Shown one piece after another: positions 55,501 to 64,000 of a DNA stretch of 64,000 nucleotides. The stretch's first letter is position 1. Every line of letters begins with the position of its first letter. The stretch covers positions 1,302,001-1,366,000 of the forward strand of contig JAZGUH010000282.1 in NCBI GenBank assembly GCA_037893225.1. The letters are read 5' to 3'. A program made the position numbers and the translations under genes. The notes under the pieces are model-generated. The model saw only the letters and a program-made list of their open reading frames with translations, was not told where the DNA came from and ran no database searches. This DNA is from Hippasteria phrygiana. Lineage: Eukaryota; Echinodermata; Asteroidea; Valvatida; Goniasteridae.

Positions 55501-56695
55501 ATGGTGGCCGGAAAGAAAATAAACATTGCGAGGTTTAAATTTTCTCCACAAGTGTTAACTCTAAGAAGCCGCCGATAATTGCAACATGTAGCGCCAGATC
55601 TAAGCTATCCATACATGTCAAAATTACTGTATTTGGTTGATATTTCATGCAATTATGAATGAGTAAAGCGAGTCCATACCCCAGGGAATTTGACATGCAT
55701 GGAGCAATAAATAGACGGTAACATGTACACAGATGTTGGCCGGAAAGAAAATAAACATTGCGAGGTTTGAATTTTCTCCACAAGTTTTAACTCTAGGAAG
55801 CCGCCGATGATTGCAACATGTAGCGCCAGATCTAAGCTATCCATACATGTCAAAATTACTGCATTTGGTTGATATTTCATGCAATTATGAATGAGTAAAG
55901 CAAGTCCATACCCCAGGGAATTTGACAGGCATGGAGCAATAAATAAAAGGTAATATGCACACAGATGGTGGCCGGAAAGAAAATAAACATTGCGAGGTTT
56001 GAATTTTCTCCACAAGTGTTAACTCTAAGAAGCCGCCGATAATTGCAACATGTAGCGCCAGATCTAAGCTATCCATACATGTCAAAATTACTGTATTTGG
56101 TTGATATTTCATGCAATTATGAATGAGTAAAGCGAGTCCATACCCCAGGGAATTTGACATGCATGGAGCAATAAATAGACGGTAACATGTACACAGATGT
56201 TGGCCGGAGAGAAAATAAACATTGCGAGGTTTGAATTTTCTCCACAAGTTTTAACTCTAGGAAGCCGCCGATGATTGCAACATGTAGCGCCAGATCTAAG
56301 CTATCCATACATGTCAAAAATACTGCATTTGGTTGATATTTCATGCAATTATGAATGAATAAAGCAAGTCCATACCCCAGGGAATTTGACATGCATGGAG
56401 CAATAAATAGACGGTAATATGTACACAGATGTTGGCCGGAAAGAAAATAAACATTGCGAGGTTTGAATTTTCACCAAAAGATTTAACTCTAAGAAGCCGC
56501 CGATGATTGCAACATGTAGCGCCAGATCTAAGCTATCCATACATGTCAAAATTACTGCATTTGGTTGATATTTCATGCAATTATGAATGAGTAAAGCAAG
56601 TCCATACCCCAGGGAATTTGACAGGCATGGAGCAATAAATAAAAGGTAATATGTACACAGATGGTGGCCGGAAAGAAAATAAACATTGCGAGGTT
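52522..56695. repeat. 4.17-kb segment duplicated from 45,794-49,967
   Basis: About 18 monomers here align with 45,794-49,967 at a spacing of 6,728 bp (29 monomers) in the same order. One difference was noticed: gttgacattt near 46,356 against gttgatattt near 53,084. The left edge falls at p92 and the right edge also at p92 (ggtttaaatt at 56,697 against ggtttgaatt at 49,969). Confidence 0.83.
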
Positions 56696-59600
56696 TAAAT
56701 TTTCTCCACAAGTTTTAACTCTAGGAAGCCGCCGATGATTGCAACATGTAGCGCCAGATCTAAGCTATCCATACATGTCAAAAATACTGCATTTGGTTGA
56801 TATTTCATGCAATTATGAATGAATAAAGCAAGTCCATACCCCAGGGAATTTGACATGCATGGAGCAATAAATAGACGGTAATATGTACACAGATGTTGGC
56901 CGGAAAGAAAATAAACATTGCGAGGTTTGAATTTTCTCCACAAGTTTTAACTCTAAGAAGCCGCCGATGATTGCAACATGTAGCGCCAGATCTAAGCTAT
57001 CCATACATGTCAAAATTACTGCATTTGGTTGATATTTCATGCAATTATGAATGAGTAAAGCAAGTCCATACCCCAGGGAATTTGACAGGCATGGAGCAAT
57101 AAATAGACGGTAATATGTACACAGATGTTGGCCGGAAAGAAAATAAACATTGCGAGGTTTGAATTTTCTCCACAAGTTTTAACTCTAAGAAGCCGCCGAT
57201 GATTGCAACATGTAGCGCCCGATCTAAGCTATCCATACATGTCAAAAATACTGCATTTGGTTGATATTTCATGCAATTATGAATGAATAAAGCAAGTCCA
57301 TACCCCAGGGAATTTGAAATGCATGGAGCAATAAATATACGGTAATATGTACACAGATGTTGGCCGGAAAGAAAATAAACATTGCGAGGTTTAAATTTTC
57401 TCCACAAGTGTTAACTCTAAGAAGCCGCCGATAATTGCAACATGTAGCGCCAGATCTAAGCTATCCATACATGTCAAAAATACTGAATTTGGTTGATATT
57501 TCATGCAATTATGAATGAGTAAAGCAAGTCCATACCCCAGGGAATTTGACAGGCATGGAGCAATAAATAAAAGGTAATATGCACACAGATGGTGGCCGGA
57601 AAGAAAATAAACATTGCGAGGTTTGAATTTTCTCCACAAGTGTTAACTCTAAGAAGCCGCCGATAATTGCAACATGTAGCGCCAGATCTAAGCTATCCAT
57701 ACATGTCAAAATTACTGTATTTGGTTGATATTTCATGCAATTATGAATGAGTAAAGCGAGTCCATACCCCAGGGAATTTGACATGCATGGAGCAATAAAT
57801 AGACGGTAACATGTACACAGATGTTGGCCGGAAAGAAAATAAACATTGCGAGGTTTGAATTTTCTCCACAAGTTTTAACTCTAGGAAGCCGCCGATGATT
57901 GCAACATGTAGCGCCAGATCTAAGCTATCCATACATGTCAAAAATACTGAATTTGGTTGATATTTCATGCAATTATGAATGAGTAAAGCAAGTCCATACC
58001 CCAGGGAATTTGACAGGCATGGAGCAATAAATAAAAGGTAATATGCACACAGATGGTGGCCGGAAAGAAAATAAACATTGCGAGGTTTAAATTTTCTCCA
58101 CAAGTGTTAACTCTAAGAAGCCGCCGATAATTGCAACATGTAGCGCCAGATCTAAGCTATACATACATGTCAAAATTACTGTATTTGGTTGATATTTCAT
58201 GCAATTATGAATGAGTAAAGCAAGTCCATACCCCAGGGAATTTGACAGGCATGGAGCAATAAATAAAAGGTAATATGTACACAGATGGTGGCCGGAAAGA
58301 AAATAAACATTGCGAGGTTTGAATTTTCTCCACAAGTTTTAACTCTAGGAAGCCGCCGATGATTGCAACATGTAGCGCCAGATCTAAGCTATCCATACAT
58401 GTCAAAAATACTGCATTTGGTTGATATTTCATGCAATTATGAATGAATAAAGCAAGTCCATACCCCAGGGAATTTGACATGCATGGAGCAATAAATAGAC
58501 GGTAATATGTACACAGATGTTGGCCGAAAAGAAAATAAACATTGCGAGGTTTGAATTTTCTCCACAAGTTTTAACTCTAAGAAGCCGCCGATGATTGCAA
58601 CATGTAGCGCCAGATCTAAGCTATCCATACATGTCAAAATTACTGCATTTGGTTGATATTTCATGCAATTATGAATGAGTAAAGCAAGTCCATACCCCAG
58701 GGAATTTGACAGGCATGGAGCAATAAATAAAAGGTAATATGCACACAGATGGTGGCCGGAAAGAAAATAAACATTGCGAGGTTTGAATTTTCTCCACAAG
58801 TGTTAACTCTAAGAAGCCGCCGATAATTGCAACATGTAGCGCCAGATCTAAGCTATCCATACATGTCAAAAATACTGCATTTGGTTGATATTTCATGCAA
58901 TTATGAATGAATAAAGCAAGTCCATACCCCAGGGAATTTGACATGCATGGAGCAATAAATATACGGTAATATGTACACAGATGTTGGCCGGAAAGAAAAT
59001 AAACATTGCGAGGTTTGAATTTTCTCCACAAGTTTTAACTCTAAGAAGCCGCCGATGATTGCAACATGTAGCGCCAGATCTAAGCTATCCATACATGTCA
59101 AAATTACTGCATTTGGTTGACATTTCATGCAATTATGAATGAGTAAAGCAAGTCCATACCCCAGGGAAGTTGACAGGCATGGAGCAATAAATAGACGGTA
59201 ATATGTACACAGATGTTGGCCGGAAAGAAAATAAACATTGCGAGGTTTGAATTTTCTCCACAAGTTTTAACTCTAAGAAGCCGCCGATGATTGCAACATG
59301 TAGCGCCAGATCTAAGCTATCCATACATGTCAAAATTACTGCATTTGGTTGATATTTCATGCAATTATGAATGAGTAAAGCAAGTCCATACCCCAGGGAA
59401 TTTGACAGGCATGGAGCAATAAATAAAAGGTAATATGCACACAGATGGTGGCCGGAAAGAAAATAAACATTGCGAGGTTTGAATTTTCTCCACAAGTGTT
59501 AACTCTAAGAAGCCGCCGATAATTGCAACATGTAGCGCCAGATCTAAGCTATCCATACATGTCAAAATTACTGTATTTGGTTGATATTTCATGCAATTAT

Positions 59601-60178
59601 GAATGAATAAAGCAAGTCCATACCCCAGGGAATTTGACATGCATGGAGCAATAAATAGACGGTAATATGTACACAGATGTTGGCCGGAAAGAAAATAAAC
59701 ATTGCGAGGTTTGAATTTTCTCCACAAGTTTTAACTCTAAGAAGCCGCCGATGATTGCAACATGTAGCGCCAGATCTAAGCTATCCATACATGTCAAAAT
59801 TACTGCATTTGGTTGATATTTCATGCAATTATGAATGAGTAAAGCAAGTCCATACCCCAGGGAATTTGACAGGCATGGAGCAATAAATAGACGGTAATAT
59901 GTACACAGATGTTGGCCGGAAAGAAAATAAACATTGCGAGGTTTGAATTTTCTCCACAAGTTTTAACTCTAAGAAGCCGCCGATGATTGCAACATGTAGC
60001 GCCCGATCTAAGCTATCCATACATGTCAAAAATACTGCATTTGGTTGATATTTCATGCAATTATGAATGAATAAAGCAAGTCCATACCCCAGGGAATTTG
60101 AAATGCATGGAGCAATAAATATACGGTAATATGTACACAGATGTTGGCCGGAAAGAAAATAAACATTGCGAGGTTTAA

Positions 60179-61570
60179 ATTTTCTCCACAAGTGTTAACT
60201 CTAAGAAGCCGCCGATAATTGCAACATGTAGCGCCAGATCTAAGCTATCCATACATGTCAAAAATACTGAATTTGGTTGATATTTCATGCAATTATGAAT
60301 GAGTAAAGCAAGTCCATACCCCAGGGAATTTGACAGGCATGGAGCAATAAATAAAAGGTAATATGCACACAGATGGTGGCCGGAAAGAAAATAAACATTG
60401 CGAGGTTTGAATTTTCTCCACAAGTGTTAACTCTAAGAAGCCGCCGATAATTGCAACATGTAGCGCCAGATCTAAGCTATCCATACATGTCAAAATTACT
60501 GTATTTGGTTGATATTTCATGCAATTATGAATGAGTAAAGCGAGTCCATACCCCAGGGAATTTGACATGCATGGAGCAATAAATAGACGGTAACATGTAC
60601 ACAGATGTTGGCCGGAAAGAAAATAAACATTGCGAGGTTTGAATTTTCTCCACAAGTTTTAACTCTAGGAAGCCGCCGATGATTGCAACATGTAGCGCCA
60701 GATCTAAGCTATCCATACATGTCAAAAATACTGAATTTGGTTGATATTTCATGCAATTATGAATGAGTAAAGCAAGTCCATACCCCAGGGAATTTGACAG
60801 GCATGGAGCAATAAATAAAAGGTAATATGCACACAGATGGTGGCCGGAAAGAAAATAAACATTGCGAGGTTTAAATTTTCTCCACAAGTGTTAACTCTAA
60901 GAAGCCGCCGATAATTGCAACATGTAGCGCCAGATCTAAGCTATACATACATGTCAAAATTACTGTATTTGGTTGATATTTCATGCAATTATGAATGAGT
61001 AAAGCAAGTCCATACCCCAGGGAATTTGACAGGCATGGAGCAATAAATAAAAGGTAATATGTACACAGATGGTGGCCGGAAAGAAAATAAACATTGCGAG
61101 GTTTGAATTTTCTCCACAAGTTTTAACTCTAGGAAGCCGCCGATGATTGCAACATGTAGCGCCAGATCTAAGCTATCCATACATGTCAAAAATACTGCAT
61201 TTGGTTGATATTTCATGCAATTATGAATGAATAAAGCAAGTCCATACCCCAGGGAATTTGACATGCATGGAGCAATAAATAGACGGTAATATGTACACAG
61301 ATGTTGGCCGAAAAGAAAATAAACATTGCGAGGTTTGAATTTTCTCCACAAGTTTTAACTCTAAGAAGCCGCCGATGATTGCAACATGTAGCGCCAGATC
61401 TAAGCTATCCATACATGTCAAAATTACTGCATTTGGTTGATATTTCATGCAATTATGAATGAGTAAAGCAAGTCCATACCCCAGGGAATTTGACAGGCAT
61501 GGAGCAATAAATAAAAGGTAATATGCACACAGATGGTGGCCGGAAAGAAAATAAACATTGCGAGGTTTGA
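60179..61570. repeat. 6-mer higher-order repeat, copy 1 (1,392 bp)
   Basis: Six monomers repeat in tandem at 61,571-62,962. The key shared marker is ggccgaaaag (p66=a) near 61,310 and 62,702, which also occurs near 58,526 in the related unit 2,784 bp upstream. The match runs about 90 bp past the unit end, to p185 at 61,662. Confidence 0.84.
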
Positions 61571-62962
61571 ATTTTCTCCACAAGTGTTAACTCTAAGAAG
61601 CCGCCGATAATTGCAACATGTAGCGCCAGATCTAAGCTATCCATACATGTCAAAAATACTGAATTTGGTTGATATTTCATGCAATTATGAATGAGTAAAG
61701 CAAGTCCATACCCCAGGGAATTTGACAGGCATGGAGCAATAAATAAAAGGTAATATGCACACAGATGGTGGCCGGAAAGAAAATAAACATTGCGAGGTTT
61801 GAATTTTCTCCACAAGTGTTAACTCTAAGAAGCCGCCGATAATTGCAACATGTAGCGCCAGATCTAAGCTATCCATACATGTCAAAATTACTGTATTTGG
61901 TTGATATTTCATGCAATTATGAATGAGTAAAGCGAGTCCATACCCCAGGGAATTTGACATGCATGGAGCAATAAATAGACGGTAACATGTACACAGATGT
62001 TGGCCGGAAAGAAAATAAACATTGCGAGGTTTGAATTTTCTCCACAAGTTTTAACTCTAGGAAGCCGCCGATGATTGCAACATGTAGCGCCAGATCTAAG
62101 CTATCCATACATGTCAAAAATACTGAATTTGGTTGATATTTCATGCAATTATGAATGAGTAAAGCAAGTCCATACCCCAGGGAATTTGACAGGCATGGAG
62201 CAATAAATAAAAGGTAATATGCACACAGATGGTGGCCGGAAAGAAAATAAACATTGCGAGGTTTAAATTTTCTCCACAAGTGTTAACTCTAAGAAGCCGC
62301 CGATAATTGCAACATGTAGCGCCAGATCTAAGCTATACATACATGTCAAAATTACTGTATTTGGTTGATATTTCATGCAATTATGAATGAGTAAAGCAAG
62401 TCCATACCCCAGGGAATTTGACAGGCATGGAGCAATAAATAAAAGGTAATATGTACACAGATGGTGGCCGGAAAGAAAATAAACATTGCGAGGTTTGAAT
62501 TTTCTCCACAAGTTTTAACTCTAGGAAGCCGCCGATGATTGCAACATGTAGCGCCAGATCTAAGCTATCCATACATGTCAAAAATACTGCATTTGGTTGA
62601 TATTTCATGCAATTATGAATGAATAAAGCAAGTCCATACCCCAGGGAATTTGACATGCATGGAGCAATAAATAGACGGTAATATGTACACAGATGTTGGC
62701 CGAAAAGAAAATAAACATTGCGAGGTTTGAATTTTCTCCACAAGTTTTAACTCTAAGAAGCCGCCGATGATTGCAACATGTAGCGCCAGATCTAAGCTAT
62801 CCATACATGTCAAAATTACTGCATTTGGTTGATATTTCATGCAATTATGAATGAGTAAAGCAAGTCCATACCCCAGGGAATTTGACAGGCATGGAGCAAT
62901 AAATAAAAGGTAATATGCACACAGATGGTGGCCGGAAAGAAAATAAACATTGCGAGGTTTGA
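61571..62962. repeat. 6-mer higher-order repeat, copy 2 (1,392 bp)
   Basis: This is the tandem partner of 60,179-61,570. After it, from about 63,054, the sequence follows 58,878-59,560 instead (spacing 4,176 bp), including gttgacattt and ggaagttgac. The right end of the window is thus a new join of older pieces. Confidence 0.82.
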
Positions 62963-64000
62963 ATTTTCTCCACAAGTGTTAACTCTAAGAAGCCGCCGAT
63001 AATTGCAACATGTAGCGCCAGATCTAAGCTATCCATACATGTCAAAAATACTGCATTTGGTTGATATTTCATGCAATTATGAATGAATAAAGCAAGTCCA
63101 TACCCCAGGGAATTTGACATGCATGGAGCAATAAATATACGGTAATATGTACACAGATGTTGGCCGGAAAGAAAATAAACATTGCGAGGTTTGAATTTTC
63201 TCCACAAGTTTTAACTCTAAGAAGCCGCCGATGATTGCAACATGTAGCGCCAGATCTAAGCTATCCATACATGTCAAAATTACTGCATTTGGTTGACATT
63301 TCATGCAATTATGAATGAGTAAAGCAAGTCCATACCCCAGGGAAGTTGACAGGCATGGAGCAATAAATAGACGGTAATATGTACACAGATGTTGGCCGGA
63401 AAGAAAATAAACATTGCGAGGTTTGAATTTTCTCCACAAGTTTTAACTCTAAGAAGCCGCCGATGATTGCAACATGTAGCGCCAGATCTAAGCTATCCAT
63501 ACATGTCAAAATTACTGCATTTGGTTGATATTTCATGCAATTATGAATGAGTAAAGCAAGTCCATACCCCAGGGAATTTGACAGGCATGGAGCAATAAAT
63601 AAAAGGTAATATGCACACAGATGGTGGCCGGAAAGAAAATAAACATTGCGAGGTTTGAATTTTCTCCACAAGTGTTAACTCTAAGAAGCCGCCGATAATT
63701 GCAACATGTAGCGCCAGATCTAAGCTATCCATACATGTCAAAATTACTGTATTTGGTTGATATTTCATGCAATTATGAATGAGTAAAGCGAGTCCATACC
63801 CCAGGGAATTTGACATGCATGGAGCAATAAATAGACGGTAACATGTACACAGATGTTGGCCGGAAAGAAAATAAACATTGCGAGGTTTGAATTTTCTCCA
63901 CAAGTTTTAAATCTAGGAAGCCGCCGATGATTGCAACATGTAGCGCCAGATCTAAGCTATCCATACATGTCAAAAATACTGAATTTGGTTGATATTTCAT

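Larger units (their letters stand above)
1..64000. repeat. 232-bp satellite DNA array (about 276 head-to-tail monomers)
   Basis: The same 232-bp unit repeats from the first to the last base with no inversion and no foreign insert. The phase holds at 232 bp to about 31.06 kb, then slips by one base at each of three points (near 31.07, 33.16 and 37.16 kb). Composition is about 38% G+C with five or six CpG per monomer. Landmarks in each monomer are acccc at p1, tggccgg at p60-66, gccgccga at p123-130, an agatct palindrome at p151-156 and acatgt palindromes at p139-144 and p168-173. AATAAA hexamers recur on the plus strand. Monomer types differ by up to about 6% and copies of one type are nearly identical, which is the pattern of an actively homogenised satellite. 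A centromeric or other heterochromatic location is inferred from structure only; the family was not recognised. Confidence 0.98.

Noticed and set aside
208..64000. Hundreds of overlapping minus-strand open frames of 82-120 codons as genes
   Set aside because: They start at TTG, follow the 232-bp phase, and overlap each other by 131 bp in different frames, so the same DNA would encode two unrelated segments. Class variants (p92=a, p101=a) close them freely. No domain is recognisable and no promoter or independent unit is seen.
1..64000. CRISPR array
   Set aside because: The repeat is 232 bp with no unique spacers; adjoining units differ by only a few substitutions. No cas-like gene is present.
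1..64000. CENP-B box or similar known centromere protein site
   Set aside because: I looked for the nTTCGnnnnAnnCGGGn pattern on both strands of the consensus. TTCG followed by CGGG does not occur; tggccggaaag at p60-70 shares only scattered bases.
1..64000. rDNA, 5S, histone or tRNA gene tandem cluster
   Set aside because: The unit is too short for rDNA or histone repeats. It contains no recognisable 5S internal control region, tRNA A/B boxes in proper order, or cloverleaf.
1..64000. Transposon or retroelement inserted in the array
   Set aside because: The 232-bp phase is never broken by more than one base at a time and no target-site duplication, terminal repeat or foreign sequence is seen.
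1..64000. Edge of the array or transition to unique DNA
   Set aside because: Both window ends lie inside ordinary monomers (p1 at the left, about p203 at the right), and divergence does not rise toward either end.
1..64000. AATAAA hexamers on the plus strand as functional polyadenylation signals
   Set aside because: They arise from aataaataaa and gaataaag runs in an AT-rich repeat, several per monomer, with no associated gene.

Overview
The whole 64 kb window is one uninterrupted head-to-tail satellite DNA array. The unit is 232 bp, about 38% G+C, and about 276 copies fit in the window. The first base already lies inside a monomer and the last base is still inside one, so neither edge of the array is present. 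I see no gene, RNA gene, transposable element or unique spacer. An array this long, this uniform and this layered is typical of eukaryotic centromeric, pericentromeric or subtelomeric heterochromatin. I do not recognise the monomer family and cannot name the organism.

Monomer positions below are p1-p232, with p1 the first base of the window (the 'a' of acccc). Monomers fall into two classes. The t-class has p19=t, p37=g or t, p39=c and p59=t. The g-class has p19=g, p37=a, p39=a and p59=g. They alternate over much of the window, so the basic unit is a 464-bp dimer. Two dimer families are visible. In the A/B family, A is t-class with p45=c and p185=a, and B is g-class with p49=c, p92=a, p109=g, p185=t and p225=g; it dominates 16.5-19.3 kb and parts of 5.8-15 kb. 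In the C/D/E family most monomers have p185=c; it dominates 0-5.5, 27.3-29.3 and most of 34-57 kb. A and B differ at 13 sites (5.6%); copies of one type are nearly identical.

Above the dimer lies a mosaic of higher-order repeats, each a whole number of monomers. From left to right: a 13-mer tandem duplication (5,817-11,848), a 9-mer (11,548-15,723), a 5-mer pattern (16,473-19,346), a 14-mer (21,000-27,328), 9-mers (30.4-33.3 kb and 33,322-37,496), a 12-mer (43,010-48,577) and a 6-mer (60,179-62,962). Segments of 0.6-4.2 kb are also copied over distances of 5 to 34 kb. Length is very strictly kept: only three net 1-bp losses occur (near 31.07, 33.16 and 37.16 kb), and two of those are copies of one event.

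The minus strand holds a recurring open frame of about 120 codons every 232 bp. It is almost certainly a by-product of the repeat: it starts at TTG, not ATG; neighbouring frames overlap by 131 bp in different phases; and class-defining substitutions open or close it freely. The most interesting features are the nested duplication history, the long-range copies, a near-perfect 15-bp inverted repeat whose pairing depends on the class-defining base p19, and the confinement of most variation to a few stretches of the monomer.
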